Positions 7,641-17,454 are shown, counted from the first letter of the stretch. The stretch is 64,000 nt of DNA from Streptomyces xylophagus (GCF_000716435.1 NZ_JNWO01000005.1:248001-312000); one strand, 5' to 3'. The notes: a model not told the origin generated them from the letters alone. Translations and numbers: made by a program.

Positions 7641-9251
7641 TTGAGGTTCATCAGACCGAGGAGCCGCGTCACCGCGTTCGGCTCGGCCGGGTTCGCCGCG
7701 GCGGCTCTGATAGCCGGCGCCGTCGTGGCACCCACGGCCAACGCGCAGACCAACCAGACCGCTGGTCACGGGAAGGACGACGCGGCCGCCCACGGTGCCG
7801 CGCTCGCCGCCACCCGCGCCGCCAAGGCCGGGATCGACTGGCAGGACTGCCCCGCCGACTGGGGTTTCGAGAAGCCGATCCAGTGTGGCTATGTCACCGT
7901 GCCGATCGACTACACGAAGCCCAACGGCAAGACGATCAAGCTGGCCGTCGACCGCATCGCCAGCACGGGCACGAAAGAGGAGCGCCAGGGCGCGCTCGTC
8001 TACAACCCCGGCGGCCCGGGCGGCTCCGGAATGCGCTTCCCGCGCCGCGTCACCACCAAGAACCCGCTGTGGGTCAACACGTCCAAGGCGTACGACTTCG
8101 TGGGCTTCGACCCGCGCGGTGTCGGCCACTCGGCGCCCATCTCCTGCATCGACCCGCAGGAGTTCGTGAAGGCGCCCAAGGCGGACCCGGTACCTGACTC
8201 CACGGCCGACAAGAACGCGCAGCGCAAGCTGGCCCGTGAGTACGCCGACGGCTGCGCCGAGCGCACCGGCCGCACCATGCTCGCGCAGATGACCACGCCG
8301 AACACCGCGCGCGACCTCGACGTCATCCGCGCCGCCCTCGGCGAGAAGAAGCTCAACTACCTGGGCGTCTCCTACGGCACCTACCTCGGCGCCGTCTACG
8401 GCACCCTGTTCCCGAGCCACGTGCGCCGCATGATCGTCGACAGCGTCGTCAACCCGGCGCGCGACAACATCTGGTACGAGGCCAACCTCGGCCAGGACGT
8501 CGCGTTCGAGGGCCGCTGGAAGGACTGGGAGGACTGGGTCGCGAAGAACGACGCGGCCTTCCACCTCGGCACCACGCGCGACGCCGTGCAGGCCAAGTGG
8601 CTGCAGCTGCGGGCCACCGCGAAGAAGAGCCCGCTCGGCGGGGTCGTCGGTCCGGCCGAGCTGCTCGGCTTCTTCCAGGGCGCCCCGTACTACGACTCCT
8701 CGTGGGTGCCGGTCGCCACCGCGTTCAGCAAGTACTTCGCCGGTGACCCCCAGCCGCTGATCGACGCGGCCTCGCCCGATCTGTCGGACACCGCGGGCAA
8801 CATCACCTCGGAGAACGGCAACGCCGTCTACACGGCCGTCGAGTGCACCGACGCCAAGTGGCCCACCAGCTGGAAGAAGTGGGACAAGGACAACACGGAG
8901 CTCAACAAGCAGTACCCGTTCCTGACCTGGGCCAACGCCTGGATGAACCTGCCGTGCGCCACCTGGCCCGTCAAGCAGCAGTCCCCGGTCGAGGTCAAGA
9001 CCGGCAAGGGTCTGCCGCCGGTCCTCATCGTGCAGTCGCAGCGCGACGCCGCCACGCCGTACGAGGGCGCTGTCGTCCTGCACCAGCGTTTCAAGGGCTC
9101 CCGGCTCATCACGGAGAAGGACGCGGGTTCGCACGGTGTGACCGGTCTGGTCAACCCGTGCATCAACTCCCGCGTGGACACCTACCTGTTGACCGGCAAG
9201 CTCGACGCCGCCGACTTCACGTGCACCCCGCACGCGACGCCGGTGCCGTAA
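7641..9251 (+). CDS. tap: Secreted tripeptidyl aminopeptidase, S33 alpha/beta hydrolase
   Basis: 536-residue exported protease of the Tap/SlpD type, which releases tripeptides from N-termini of extracellular peptides. A signal peptide spans residues 1-35 (cleavage after PTANA). The catalytic triad is visible: Ser244 in GVSYGTYLG, Asp469 in QSQRDAATPY and His498 in GSHGVTG; the oxyanion region is NPGGPGGSG and the C-terminal TAP-like domain follows. The TTG at 7641 was chosen because GGAGGGG lies 7 nt upstream and it puts a normal signal peptide at the N-terminus; an upstream TTG at 7545 would add 32 hydrophilic residues. Monocistronic, with its own terminator. Confidence 0.9.
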   Translation: MRFIRPRSRVTAFGSAGFAAAALIAGAVVAPTANAQTNQTAGHGKDDAAAHGAALAATRAAKAGIDWQDCPADWGFEKPIQCGYVTVPIDYTKPNGKTIKLAVDRIASTGTKEERQGALVYNPGGPGGSGMRFPRRVTTKNPLWVNTSKAYDFVGFDPRGVGHSAPISCIDPQEFVKAPKADPVPDSTADKNAQRKLAREYADGCAERTGRTMLAQMTTPNTARDLDVIRAALGEKKLNYLGVSYGTYLGAVYGTLFPSHVRRMIVDSVVNPARDNIWYEANLGQDVAFEGRWKDWEDWVAKNDAAFHLGTTRDAVQAKWLQLRATAKKSPLGGVVGPAELLGFFQGAPYYDSSWVPVATAFSKYFAGDPQPLIDAASPDLSDTAGNITSENGNAVYTAVECTDAKWPTSWKKWDKDNTELNKQYPFLTWANAWMNLPCATWPVKQQSPVEVKTGKGLPPVLIVQSQRDAATPYEGAVVLHQRFKGSRLITEKDAGSHGVTGLVNPCINSRVDTYLLTGKLDAADFTCTPHATPVP

Positions 9252-9288
9252 ACAGAAGTAGCAGTGGCAAGTAGCAGTCGTACGTGAC

Positions 9289-9321
9289 GAGGGGCGGCCG
9301 GTTCTGAACCGGCCGCCCCTC
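9289..9321. terminator. Bidirectional hairpin terminator
   Basis: A near-perfect inverted repeat of about 14-16 bp (arm GAGGGGCGGCCGGTTC from 9289, mate to 9321) with a minimal loop lies between the convergent tap gene and the acyltransferase gene. Confidence 0.85.
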
Positions 9322-9345
9322 ACTCGCATCCCGGCTCGCTCGCGT

Positions 9346-10065
9346 TCAACTCAGCGGCAGCCGCGGGAACTTGCGTTCCTTCGCCGCGGCCGCCTCCTCC
9401 GCCTTGGCGACGGCCGCGTACTGGTCGACGTACTCCTGCTCGGAGAGCTTGAGGATGGCGTACATGATCTCGTCGGTGATGGCGCGGAGGATGGCCTTCT
9501 CGTTCTCCATGCCCTCGTAGCGGGAGAAGTCGAGAGGCTTGCCGAAGCGGATCGTCACCGGGTGGATGTTGGGGATGACCTTGCCGGGCGGCTGGGCCTC
9601 GAAGGTGCCGATCATCGCGCAGGGGATGACGGGTACCTGGGCCTTCAGGGCCATGACCGCCACGCCGACCTTGCCCTTGTAGAGGCGGCCGTCGTGGGAG
9701 CGGGTGCCCTCCGGGTAGATGCCGAGCAGCTCGCCCTTGCTCAGGACGCCGAGGCCCTCGCGGATCGCGGCCTGGCCCGCCTCCTTGCCGGAGCGGTCGA
9801 CCGGGATCTGGCCCGCGCTGCGGAAGAAGGTCGCGGTGAGGCGGCCACGGATGCCGGGGCCGGTGAAGTACTCGGCCTTGGCGAGGAACGTGATGCGGCG
9901 CTTGAGAACGGCCGGCATCAGGAAGTGGTCCGCGAAGGAGAGGTGGTTGCCGGCGACGATCGCCGGGCCCGACTCCGGTATGTGGTCGAGGCCCTCGATG
10001 GTGGGCCGGAAGACCAGCCTGAGCAAAGGACCCAGAATGACGTATTTCAGGAGGTAGTAGAACAA
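9346..10065 (-). CDS. PlsC-like 1-acyl-glycerol-3-phosphate acyltransferase
   Basis: 239 residues from the start chosen. Membrane-associated acyltransferase of the PlsC/LPLAT family, which transfers a fatty acyl chain to lysophosphatidate or a similar lipid. The catalytic NHxxxxD motif reads NHLSFAD, the substrate motif YPEGTRS follows, and the third block VPVIPCAMIG is present. A hydrophobic N-terminal helix (FYYLLKYVILGPLLRLVF) anchors it. I chose the TTG at 10065 because GAGGAG lies 9 nt upstream and the hydrophobic N-terminus then begins at once; a GTG at 10122 would add 19 polar residues. The tail is Ala/Glu/Lys rich. Confidence 0.85.
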   Translation of the reverse strand: MFYYLLKYVILGPLLRLVFRPTIEGLDHIPESGPAIVAGNHLSFADHFLMPAVLKRRITFLAKAEYFTGPGIRGRLTATFFRSAGQIPVDRSGKEAGQAAIREGLGVLSKGELLGIYPEGTRSHDGRLYKGKVGVAVMALKAQVPVIPCAMIGTFEAQPPGKVIPNIHPVTIRFGKPLDFSRYEGMENEKAILRAITDEIMYAILKLSEQEYVDQYAAVAKAEEAAAAKERKFPRLPLS

Positions 10066-10202
10066 GGGGGGTCGCTCCTCACTCCGGCGGGTCGGCTCGA
10101 CCGACCTGTTCTCGCAGGTCACCCGGTACCTCGTGGGCTGCCAGTGTAGGGGCAGGCGCCGCGGCGTGGAACCGGGGCGATCAGGCCGCCGTCGACATGG
10201 CG

Positions 10203-10235
10203 GAGGGCGGCGAGGAGATGGTCCTCGCCGCCCTC
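10203..10235 (-). terminator. Hairpin terminator after the phosphoesterase gene
   Basis: GAGGGCGGCGAGGA (10203-10216) pairs perfectly with 10222-10235 across a 5-nt loop. It lies just past the stop of the minus-strand phospholipase-like gene. Confidence 0.8.
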
Positions 10236-10268
10236 GGCACGGGGCAACCGGCCCCGGTTCGCCCTGAC

Positions 10269-12146
10269 TTACAGGGACGCGGTGCGCGTCCTGCGGCGGT
10301 ACACGGCGAACGCCGTGGTGACTCCCGCCGCAGTCAGCAGACCGGCGCCGATCGCGACCGGCAGGGTCGTCGAGGAGTCGGTGCTCGCGGCGACGTTCTG
10401 CGCCTTCAGATCCTGGACGTACGCCGGGTACGGGGCCTTGGTGGCCGTCGACGAGGTCTGGGAGTAGTGCGGAATCCGCTTCACCGACTTCACGGAACCG
10501 TTCGCGTTCAGCAGCACCTGCTTGTTGTTCGGGTGCTTGAAGTCGAACATGCCGCTCAGGCTGCCCGCCCTCTTGTCGAAGGACGCGTCACCGATCCGGC
10601 CCGTGCGCCAGTTGTCCTCGATGAACTGCGTGATCGACGCCTGCTCGGTGGCGGTGTGGTCGATCTTGTTGACCTTGCTGTACGGCGAGACGACCAGCAG
10701 CGGCTGCCGGGTGCCCGGTCCGCAGCGGTCCGCGTAGCCGCTCTTGGCGGCCGGACCGGACTGGCAGGCGGGGCTGTCCGTGGCCTTGCCGTTGGAGCCG
10801 ACGGTGGAGTCCGTGGAGCCGTTCAGCACCTTCGAGGACACGTGGTCGTACCAGCCGTCGGAGTCGTCGTAGGCGAGCACGACCGCCGTCGACTTCCACT
10901 CGGGCGACTGCTGAAGGGCGTTGATCTCCTTGATCAGGAAGTTCTGCTCGTCGGCCGGGTCGGAGTAACCCGCGTGCCCGTCCTGGTACTCGGCCGCCTT
11001 CAGGAAGCTCACCGCGGGAAGGTTGTTCGCCTTCAGCGCGGCGTCGAAGTCGGTCAGGTCGTAGTTGTGGTTCGCACGGCCGTTGTGCCCGATCTCGGCG
11101 ACCGACTTCGGGGCCAAGTGGTGCGGGTTGGACGTCGACTTGTAGTACTCGAACGGCGAGTGGTGCGGGCTGTAGTCCTCGGAGGCCGCGCCGCCGACAT
11201 TGGTGTGGGTGGTACCGCCGCACTTGGCGTAGTCACCGCTCTTGCCGTCCCACGCGGTGCTCGGCCGGAAGCCGCCCTGGAACCAACCCCAGCTCACACC
11301 CTTGGAGTTGAGCAGGTCACCGATGTTCTTGCCCTGCATCACCGCGAGCGCGCTGGTCGAGGAGTGGTCCTTGTCCGAGCAGTCGTCGAAGGCCGGGTCG
11401 GGGTCGTTGATGACCGTGCCGACACCCTTGGCGTTCGGGGAGACCACCGCGTACGAGTCCGGAGTCGTCGTCTGCTTCGGGTTCTCGGTGCCGGAGGCCG
11501 GGTCGACGGATATCACGCCGTGCGTCTGACCCGATATCAGGTTCAGGGCGCCGGGCGTCGAGGGGCCGTAGACCGAGCTGAAGGAGTGGTCGTTCAGCGC
11601 GTACTGCTGGGCGTAGTTCCACATGCCCGTGACGGTGTTGCCGTCGTAGTAGTCCATCACCAGGCCGGGCTCACCGAAGAGGCCGGTGCACTTGTTGACC
11701 TCGGTGTTCTCGACGTACTTGTCGGCCTTGCCACCGTCGGCCGCGTACTGCTCGGGGCCGTAGGAGTGGTTCTGGTCGCAGGTCATCACCTGCGAACTGC
11801 TCAGCCGCGTCGGCGTGTAGAGGTTCGGGTTCTTCTTCAACAGACCGGCGTTGAGCAGGTTGTCGGCCTTCGGCGTGTGCGCCGCGGCCTTGAACTTCGT
11901 GCCGTCGGTGTTCGCGGCCTGGGGGTAGGTGGCGAAGTAGTGGTCGAAGGAGATGTTCTCGTCGTAGATCACGACCACGTGCTTGATCGGCGTCGACGTG
12001 TGCGTGCCGCCCGAGGGCTTGTGGCCGTTCGAGGCCGCCGCCGCGGGGAACGCGCCGCCCGCGGTGGCCAGGGCCGCGGCGCCGAGCAGGGCGCCCACGC
12101 GTGTCAACCGGCGCCGTGCGCCTGGGTTTCTTCCTTTGCCGATCAT
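10269..12146 (-). CDS. Secreted phosphoesterase / phospholipase C family protein with C-terminal membrane anchor
   Basis: 625 residues. An N-terminal signal peptide (residues 1-37) is followed by the phosphoesterase domain of bacterial phospholipase C and acid phosphatases: HVVVIYDENISFDHYFATYP carries the conserved ENxSFDHYF metal-site signature, and later blocks include LISGQTHG and YDDSDGWYDHVSS. The C-terminus has a single hydrophobic segment (VAIGAGLLTAAGVTTAFAVY) followed by RRRTRTASL, a typical surface-anchor layout. Likely role: release of phosphate or diacylglycerol from phospholipids outside the cell; substrate not determined. ATG at 12146 with GGAAGG upstream. Monocistronic. Confidence 0.88.
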   Translation of the reverse strand: MIGKGRNPGARRRLTRVGALLGAAALATAGGAFPAAAASNGHKPSGGTHTSTPIKHVVVIYDENISFDHYFATYPQAANTDGTKFKAAAHTPKADNLLNAGLLKKNPNLYTPTRLSSSQVMTCDQNHSYGPEQYAADGGKADKYVENTEVNKCTGLFGEPGLVMDYYDGNTVTGMWNYAQQYALNDHSFSSVYGPSTPGALNLISGQTHGVISVDPASGTENPKQTTTPDSYAVVSPNAKGVGTVINDPDPAFDDCSDKDHSSTSALAVMQGKNIGDLLNSKGVSWGWFQGGFRPSTAWDGKSGDYAKCGGTTHTNVGGAASEDYSPHHSPFEYYKSTSNPHHLAPKSVAEIGHNGRANHNYDLTDFDAALKANNLPAVSFLKAAEYQDGHAGYSDPADEQNFLIKEINALQQSPEWKSTAVVLAYDDSDGWYDHVSSKVLNGSTDSTVGSNGKATDSPACQSGPAAKSGYADRCGPGTRQPLLVVSPYSKVNKIDHTATEQASITQFIEDNWRTGRIGDASFDKRAGSLSGMFDFKHPNNKQVLLNANGSVKSVKRIPHYSQTSSTATKAPYPAYVQDLKAQNVAASTDSSTTLPVAIGAGLLTAAGVTTAFAVYRRRTRTASL

Positions 12147-12335
12147 GCTGTCTCGCCTTCCGGGAGCAGTGGTTCTGCTGCCACGCCATCGGTGGCCATG
12201 GCACCTACGGCCGAAGCCTGCGCAATGGTGACGGCGGGGCGGGGGAGCGGCAATGACGCGAGGGCGAACGCCCGGTCAGGAATTTCTCATGGTCTGTTGG
12301 CCTGTTCTTGACCGGCGTCTCAGGTCGGCGGTCTA

Positions 12336-13553
12336 TCAGGTCAGCAGGCTGCGGCCCAGCCAGTCGGAGGCGTCGCGCACGCCGGGCAGGGCGAAGAAGT
12401 AGCCGCCGCCGTACGGGGAGATGTAGTCGACCAGCGGTTCACCGGCCAGCCGCTTCTGCACGTTCTCGAACTGCCGGGCCAGGTCCTGCTGGTAGCAGCA
12501 GAACAGCAGGCCCATGTCGAGGTTGCCGTTGCTGTCCATGCCCCGGTCGTAGTTGTAGCCCCGGCGCAGGATGCGCTGGTCGGCGCTCTGCGTGGTGCGC
12601 GGGTTGGCGAGCCGGATGTGGCTGTCGAGCGGGATGACATCGCCCTGCGGGTCCTGCGCGAAGTTCGGGGTGTCCTTCTCGTGGTGCCCGTCCAGCGGGG
12701 CGCCGGTGTCCCGGGCCCGGCCGAACATCCGCTCCTGCTCGGTGATCGAGACCCGGTCCCAGAACTCCACCAACATCCGTATCAGCCGTACGACTTGATA
12801 GCTGCCGCCGGTGGCCCAGTCCGGTTCACCGCTGCTACTGCCCACCCACACAAGGTCGTTCATCGCGCGGGCGTCGGTCACCGCCGGGTTGGCTATGCCG
12901 TCCTTGAAGCCCAGGTGGTTGCGCGGGGTGCCCGAGGGGCGCGGCGGACTGATGAACCCGTCCGTCCGCCACCGCACTTGGAGGCCCCCGCGCGTGTGCC
13001 GGGTGACATCGCGCAGGGCGTGCAGCACGGTGTCCGCGCTGTCCGCGCAGAACTGCACGCTCAGGTCCCCGTGACACCAGTCGGCGTTCAGATCGTCGTC
13101 GGGGAACGACGGCATCGCGGTCAGCCGGCGAGGCGCGAGCTTCGCCAGCCCGTAGCGGTCGTCGAAGAGCGAGGCCCCGACGCCGACCGTGACACTCAGC
13201 CGGTCGGCCGGGAGGTCCGGGCCCAGCGTGCCGGAGTCGGCGGGCGGCGCGGTGATGCCCAGATCCTCCGGGCTGCCACCGGCGGTCAGGAAACGGGCCC
13301 GGTCGGTCAACGTCCGCAGTAGGTCGGTCAGTTCGGCCCGGTTCTCGGCGGTGGTGTCGAAGGACACGAACGCCGTGGCGCGCTGCGCGGGGGTGACGAT
13401 CCCGGCCTGGTGCGGGCCATGGAAGGGCACGCTCGCCGAAGTCTGCACGGCAGCCGAGGCGGCATCCCGATCGGCGGCCACCAGACCGGCACCGGCCACG
13501 GCGGCCGCACTCGCCAGGAAGCCCCGGCGGCCTACCTCGTTCGCGCGCTTCAC
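12336..13553 (-). CDS. efeB: Tat-exported Dyp-type heme peroxidase EfeB
   Basis: 405 residues. The GTG at 13553 overlaps the efeO stop codon (GTGA) and gives a twin-arginine signal ([19 protein letters not shown]). Family marks are the GFKDGIANP (GxxDG) motif and the proximal heme histidine in [10 protein letters not shown]. EfeB-type enzymes peroxidise or deferrochelate heme on the outer face of the membrane and partner EfeO in iron acquisition. The translational overlap with efeO supports a joint function. A longer in-frame extension upstream lies inside efeO and lacks a signal peptide. Confidence 0.93.
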   Translation of the reverse strand: MKRANEVGRRGFLASAAAVAGAGLVAADRDAASAAVQTSASVPFHGPHQAGIVTPAQRATAFVSFDTTAENRAELTDLLRTLTDRARFLTAGGSPEDLGITAPPADSGTLGPDLPADRLSVTVGVGASLFDDRYGLAKLAPRRLTAMPSFPDDDLNADWCHGDLSVQFCADSADTVLHALRDVTRHTRGGLQVRWRTDGFISPPRPSGTPRNHLGFKDGIANPAVTDARAMNDLVWVGSSSGEPDWATGGSYQVVRLIRMLVEFWDRVSITEQERMFGRARDTGAPLDGHHEKDTPNFAQDPQGDVIPLDSHIRLANPRTTQSADQRILRRGYNYDRGMDSNGNLDMGLLFCCYQQDLARQFENVQKRLAGEPLVDYISPYGGGYFFALPGVRDASDWLGRSLLT

Positions 13554-14815
13554 GCGGTCCTCCGTACGTCCGTGAGGGCGGCCACGTCGGCCAGCCGCTC
13601 GACCAGTCCACCGAGGTCGGCGTCGACCTTCTCCCGCTGCGCACGGGTGAGTTGGGCGAGCGGCGTCCACTTCCCGGAGTGGTCGAGGCCGTCCAGGGTG
13701 TGCTGCGCCCGGTCCATCCAGTCGCCGAGTTCACCGAACCCCGCGTCACGTGTCTTCAGCAGCGGGCGCAGGTACCCCAGCAGTACGCGGGTGCCGTCGA
13801 GGTTGGCGCGGGCGGTGGCCAGGTTGGTGCCGCTGCCGTAGTCGGTGCGGCCGGTCAGCTCGAACTGCACGGTGTTCTCCAGGATTTCGTGCGCGCGCAG
13901 ACCGGTGTCGGCCGGGTCCATCCGCTGAGTGGGCCAACTGCTCTCCAACGCGTGGACGTCCTTGGCGAGTTGGCCGGCCGGTCCGCGCAGCCCGCTAGCC
14001 GACTCGCCGTGCCACAGCCCGTACTCGACCCGGTGGAACCCGGTGAACCCGGCGTCGCGCACCCCGCCGGAGAGCCCGGCCGTGGTGCCGTTGATCGCCC
14101 CGTCGGAGTCGCCGAACGTGCCGTAGGCGGCGCCCATCCGCTCGTAGACGAGATGTGCGGGCAGCCACGCCTTGCGGGCCGCGGCGAGGTCGCCCCGATC
14201 GACTGCGGCCCGCAACACATCGGTCTTCCGGGCCAGTTCGACGGTGCGCGCCTGGATCCACTTCTGATAGGCGAGCGTGGGCGGGATGAGTTCCTGCTGG
14301 GTGATCGGGACGGCGGCCGGTCCGCTCCTCACCTTCGAACCGGTGATCCGCACGGTGGGCCCGGTCACGGCGTCGGCGTCGTCGGGCAGACACTTGAAGG
14401 CATACGACCCGTTGCCGAGGGTCACCCCGAGCGGCCGGACCGTTCCCGGCGCCAGCCCCTCGACCTCACCGTAGACCGCGCCGGTCGCCGGATCGGTCAG
14501 ATACACCTCGGCCGCCGTGCTGGACGTGTTGTGCAACTCGAAGACCTGGTGCCCCGCCCGCGGATGCGTCCAGCCGTTGCCGCAGCCGGAGGTCGCGACC
14601 TCGACGGTGGTGTGCGGCAGCCCGTCGACGGCAGCCGCGGCTTTCCCGTCCGAGCCGGAGCCCCGAGCCGCCAGCACACCGGCTCCCACGGCCGCCACGG
14701 CGACGAGCGCGCCGGCGGTGAGCAGGATGGTGCGGCGCCGTCCGGCGGGGGCCGACGAGGGCGCTATCGGACCGGGCTCGGCTTCGGCTTCGGCGCCGCG
14801 CGCGGTTTCGGGCAC
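13550..14815 (-). CDS. efeO: EfeO-type periplasmic/extracytoplasmic iron-uptake lipoprotein-like component
   Basis: 421 residues. An N-terminal membrane anchor (residues about 28-49) is followed by a cupredoxin-like domain (residues about 65-160, with CGNGW and the CLPD Cys) and then the M75/imelysin-like helical domain with the HxxE metal motif in FHRVEYGLW. It is expected to bind ferrous or ferric iron outside the membrane and pass it on. An EfeU/FTR1 permease gene is not adjacent, so the uptake channel, if any, is encoded elsewhere. Likely transcribed with efeB. ATG at 14815. Confidence 0.9.
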   Translation of the reverse strand: MPETARGAEAEAEPGPIAPSSAPAGRRRTILLTAGALVAVAAVGAGVLAARGSGSDGKAAAAVDGLPHTTVEVATSGCGNGWTHPRAGHQVFELHNTSSTAAEVYLTDPATGAVYGEVEGLAPGTVRPLGVTLGNGSYAFKCLPDDADAVTGPTVRITGSKVRSGPAAVPITQQELIPPTLAYQKWIQARTVELARKTDVLRAAVDRGDLAAARKAWLPAHLVYERMGAAYGTFGDSDGAINGTTAGLSGGVRDAGFTGFHRVEYGLWHGESASGLRGPAGQLAKDVHALESSWPTQRMDPADTGLRAHEILENTVQFELTGRTDYGSGTNLATARANLDGTRVLLGYLRPLLKTRDAGFGELGDWMDRAQHTLDGLDHSGKWTPLAQLTRAQREKVDADLGGLVERLADVAALTDVRRTA

Positions 14816-15077
14816 GCCGGGCCTCCAAGGGGAGTCGTACGAAAGGTGGCGGTACCAGCGATCTTATGAGGGCGCCGAGACCCCCACCGCGTCCCTTGAC
14901 CCTGTTCTGACCGGAGGGCGGGCGAGAATTCGCCCGGGGTTCACCCGACGGCCCGGGACCACCACGGTCCGCCGTACGGACGGACACGGTGCGCTACGGC
15001 CGCCCCGCGCACGTCGGGAACAACCCGGGCCCGTTCCGCGCTGCTCCTGATACCTCGCCGGGTACTCAGGGAAGGTC

Positions 15078-15350
15078 GTGGAGGAGATGAATCGGTCAGG
15101 GCAGGAGCCGCTCCCGCCGTCAGGTGAAGCACCGTTGGTGACCACGTGCGGCCGGCAGGTCGCGGTGAAGCGACTGCTGCTGGCGATCCCGGAGCGGCCG
15201 ATCAGCCGGGTCACCCTGGACGTGGGTCCCGTCGTGCGCGGCGAACCCGGGCTCTGGGCTTCGCTGACCGTGGACGAGGCCCGTGACCTGGCCCGTCGGC
15301 TCCTCGCCCAGGCCGCGCTGGCCGACACCGGCGCTCCCACCGCCAAGTAG
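15078..15350 (+). CDS. Small soluble protein of unknown function
   Basis: 90 residues with no signal peptide or membrane segment; the body reads like a compact alpha/beta protein (VAVKRLLLAIPERPISRVTLDVGPVVRGEPGLWASLTVDEARDLARRLLAQAAL). The ending LTVDEARDLARRLLAQA is common in small Streptomyces proteins of unknown function. GTG at 15078 preceded by GGGAAGG; an ATG three codons later is a possible alternative. Divergent from efeO and followed at once by a strong terminator, so it is a single-gene unit. Confidence 0.75.
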   Translation: MEEMNRSGQEPLPPSGEAPLVTTCGRQVAVKRLLLAIPERPISRVTLDVGPVVRGEPGLWASLTVDEARDLARRLLAQAALADTGAPTAK

Positions 15351-15358
15351 CAGTCGGT

Positions 15359-15403
15359 GCGGGTGGTTGGACCGACGCCTGTGCGCCGGTCCAACCACCC
15401 CGC
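15359..15403. terminator. Bidirectional hairpin terminator
   Basis: GGTGGTTGGACCG (15362-15374) pairs perfectly with 15387-15399, with outer GC bases extending the stem. It lies between the convergent small gene ending at 15350 and rocD ending at 15407. Confidence 0.85.
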
Positions 15404-15406
15404 GCC

Positions 15407-16645
15407 TCACGCCCCTTGTGTCAGCACCCTCTCCAACGAGCCCACGGCCGACCGGAGTTCGTCCCCCGTGATGGTCAGCGGCGGCGCCAGCCGAATCGTC
15501 GAGCCGTGGGTGTCCTTGGCCAACACGCCTTCCCGCATGAGGCGTTCGCTGATCTCACGCCCGGTGCCGATCGCCGGGTCGATATCGACGCCCGCCCACA
15601 GACCGCGCGCACGGAAACCGACGACGCCCTTGCCGACCAGCTCGGTCAGCCCGTCCCGCAGCACCACGCCCAACTCCGTGGCCCTGCGCTGGAATTCACC
15701 GGTCTCCAGCAGTTCGACGACCGCCGTGCCGACCGCGGCGGCGAGCGGGTTGCCGCCGAACGTCGACCCGTGCTCGCCCGGATGCAGTACCCCGAGCACC
15801 TCCCGGCGCGCGACCACCGCCGACACCGGCACGATCCCACCGCCGAGCGCCTTGCCCAGGAGCAGCACGTCCGGCACGACACCCTCGTGCTCGACCGCGA
15901 GCGTGCGGCCCGTGCGGCCGAGCCCCGACTGGATCTCGTCCGCGATGAACAAGCAGCCCTTGCGGGTGGTGAGTTCACGCACGCCGGCCAGATAGCCCGC
16001 GTCCGGGATGATCACCCCGGCCTCGCCCTGGATCGGCTCGATCAGCACCGCCGCCGTCGTCTCGTCGACCGCCGCCTCCAGTGCGGCCAGGTCGTTGTAC
16101 GGCACGATCCGGAAGCCCGGCGTGAAGGGACCGAAGCCCGCCCGTGCCGTCTCGTCGGTGGAGAAGCTGACGATCGTCGTCGTACGGCCGTGGAAGTTCT
16201 CCGCGGCGACGACGATGGTCGCCTTGTCGGCGGGGACGCCCTTCACGTCGTAGGCCCATTTGCGGGCCACCTTGATGCCGCTCTCGACCGCCTCGGCGCC
16301 CGTGTTCATCGGCAGGACCATGCCGAGGCCGGTCAACTCCGCGAGCCGTTCGGCGAATTCGGCCAGCTTGTCGTTGTGGAAGGCGCGGGAGGTGAGCGTC
16401 AGCTGGTCGAGCTGGCGGTGGGCGGCCTCGATCAACGCGGGGTGGCGGTGGCCGAAGTTGAGGGCCGAGTAGCCCGCGAGCATGTCGAGGTAGCGGCGGC
16501 CCTCGACGTCCTCCACCCAGGTGCCCTCGGCGCGGGCGACGACCACGGGCAGCGGGTGGTAGTTGTGCGCGAGGACCGGCTCCTCGGCGAGGATAAGGTC
16601 GGCGGACGTACGGGTGCTGGCGGGTTCACGGGTGGGCGCAGTCAT
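15407..16645 (-). CDS. rocD: Ornithine aminotransferase
   Basis: 412-residue class III PLP aminotransferase converting ornithine and 2-oxoglutarate to glutamate-5-semialdehyde and glutamate. Seen: N-terminal NYHPLPVVVARAEGTWVEDVEGRRYLDML, the MNTGAEAVE cofactor-binding block, Asp in ADEIQSGLGRTG, and the PLP lysine in LLGKALGGG. The ATG at 16645 overlaps the stop of the upstream DDAH-type gene (ATGA), so the two are translationally coupled. A longer N-terminal reading exists but would only overlap that gene. Confidence 0.95.
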   Translation of the reverse strand: MTAPTREPASTRTSADLILAEEPVLAHNYHPLPVVVARAEGTWVEDVEGRRYLDMLAGYSALNFGHRHPALIEAAHRQLDQLTLTSRAFHNDKLAEFAERLAELTGLGMVLPMNTGAEAVESGIKVARKWAYDVKGVPADKATIVVAAENFHGRTTTIVSFSTDETARAGFGPFTPGFRIVPYNDLAALEAAVDETTAAVLIEPIQGEAGVIIPDAGYLAGVRELTTRKGCLFIADEIQSGLGRTGRTLAVEHEGVVPDVLLLGKALGGGIVPVSAVVARREVLGVLHPGEHGSTFGGNPLAAAVGTAVVELLETGEFQRRATELGVVLRDGLTELVGKGVVGFRARGLWAGVDIDPAIGTGREISERLMREGVLAKDTHGSTIRLAPPLTITGDELRSAVGSLERVLTQGA

Positions 16646-17454
16646 GAGCGGATCTCCTGGGTGCAGCACTTGATGCCGCCGCCGGCTTTGTGGAACTCCG
16701 ACAGGTCGACGGGGACGGGGACGTAGCCGCGTTCGGCGAGGCGCGAGGCCAGTGCCTCGGCCTGGGGCGCGATGAAGACGTGCAGGCCGTCGGACACGGA
16801 GTTGAGGCCGAACGTCATCGCGTCCTCACGGGTCGCGAGCACCGCGTCGGGGAACAGCCGCGCGAGCACCTCACGGCTGCCCGGCGAGAACGCCTCCGGG
16901 TAGTAGCAGATGTTGTCCTCGTCGAGGACGAACAGCGCCGTGTCCAGGTGGTAGAAGTACGGGTCCACCAGCGTCAGGCTGATCACCGGGACGCCGAAGA
17001 ACTCCTGCACCTCGCGATGGGCCTCGCGGGTCGTACGGAACCCGGTGCCGGCCAGCACATAGCGGCCGGTCGGGATCAGGTCGCCCTCGCCCTCGCTGAC
17101 CGACTCGGGGCGGTACACGTCGTAGCCCGCCGTCTTGAACCACGTTTCGTAGTGGTCGGACTCGGGGCGCCGCTCGGGCGCGTGGAAGAGGGAGCCGAAG
17201 ACGCGGCCCTCGACGACGACCGCCGAGTTCGCGGCGAAGACCATGTCCGGGAGGCCGGGGGCCGGGGGCACGGTGTCGACGGTGTGGCCGTGGGAGCGGT
17301 AGGTGTCGATCAGCGTCCGCCACTGCTCATGGGCGAGATCGACGTCCACCTGGGTGTCGGGATGCATCCAGGGGTTGATCGCGTACTGCACGGCGAAGTG
17401 TCTGGGTTCGCAGACGAGAAAGCGCCGCCGGCGCCGCACACGGGTCTCGGGCAC
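16642..17454 (-). CDS. ddaH: DDAH/amidinotransferase-family guanidino hydrolase
   Basis: 270 residues. Pentein-fold enzyme related to dimethylarginine dimethylaminohydrolase and arginine deiminase: start block FLVCEPRHFAVQYAINPWM, substrate-binding ANSAVVV, the Asp/His region YHLDTALFVLDE, and the nucleophilic Cys near the C-terminus in GGGIKCCTQEI. It should act on arginine or methylarginine to give citrulline, or possibly ornithine. Because it is fused by overlap to ornithine aminotransferase and no carbamoyltransferase is present, a direct arginine-to-ornithine reaction deserves consideration. The GTG at 17454 with GGAGGAA upstream was preferred over a start 25 codons earlier. Confidence 0.88.
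   Translation of the reverse strand: MPETRVRRRRRFLVCEPRHFAVQYAINPWMHPDTQVDVDLAHEQWRTLIDTYRSHGHTVDTVPPAPGLPDMVFAANSAVVVEGRVFGSLFHAPERRPESDHYETWFKTAGYDVYRPESVSEGEGDLIPTGRYVLAGTGFRTTREAHREVQEFFGVPVISLTLVDPYFYHLDTALFVLDEDNICYYPEAFSPGSREVLARLFPDAVLATREDAMTFGLNSVSDGLHVFIAPQAEALASRLAERGYVPVPVDLSEFHKAGGGIKCCTQEIRS

Noticed and set aside
7254..9329. Long open frame on the minus strand opposite the aminopeptidase gene
   Set aside because: High GC makes long antisense frames common; the plus strand has a signal peptide and a full catalytic triad, while the antisense product is low-complexity Arg/Gly/Val.
12249..12270. Possible PHO box (11-nt direct repeats) upstream of the phosphoesterase gene
   Set aside because: On the minus strand GTTCGCCCTCG resembles one unit, but the next unit CGTCATTGCCG matches poorly; not enough for a PhoP site.
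10197..12311. 700-codon open frame on the plus strand opposite the phosphoesterase gene
   Set aside because: Product is Val/Arg/Gly-rich without motifs; the minus strand encodes a recognisable secreted phosphoesterase.
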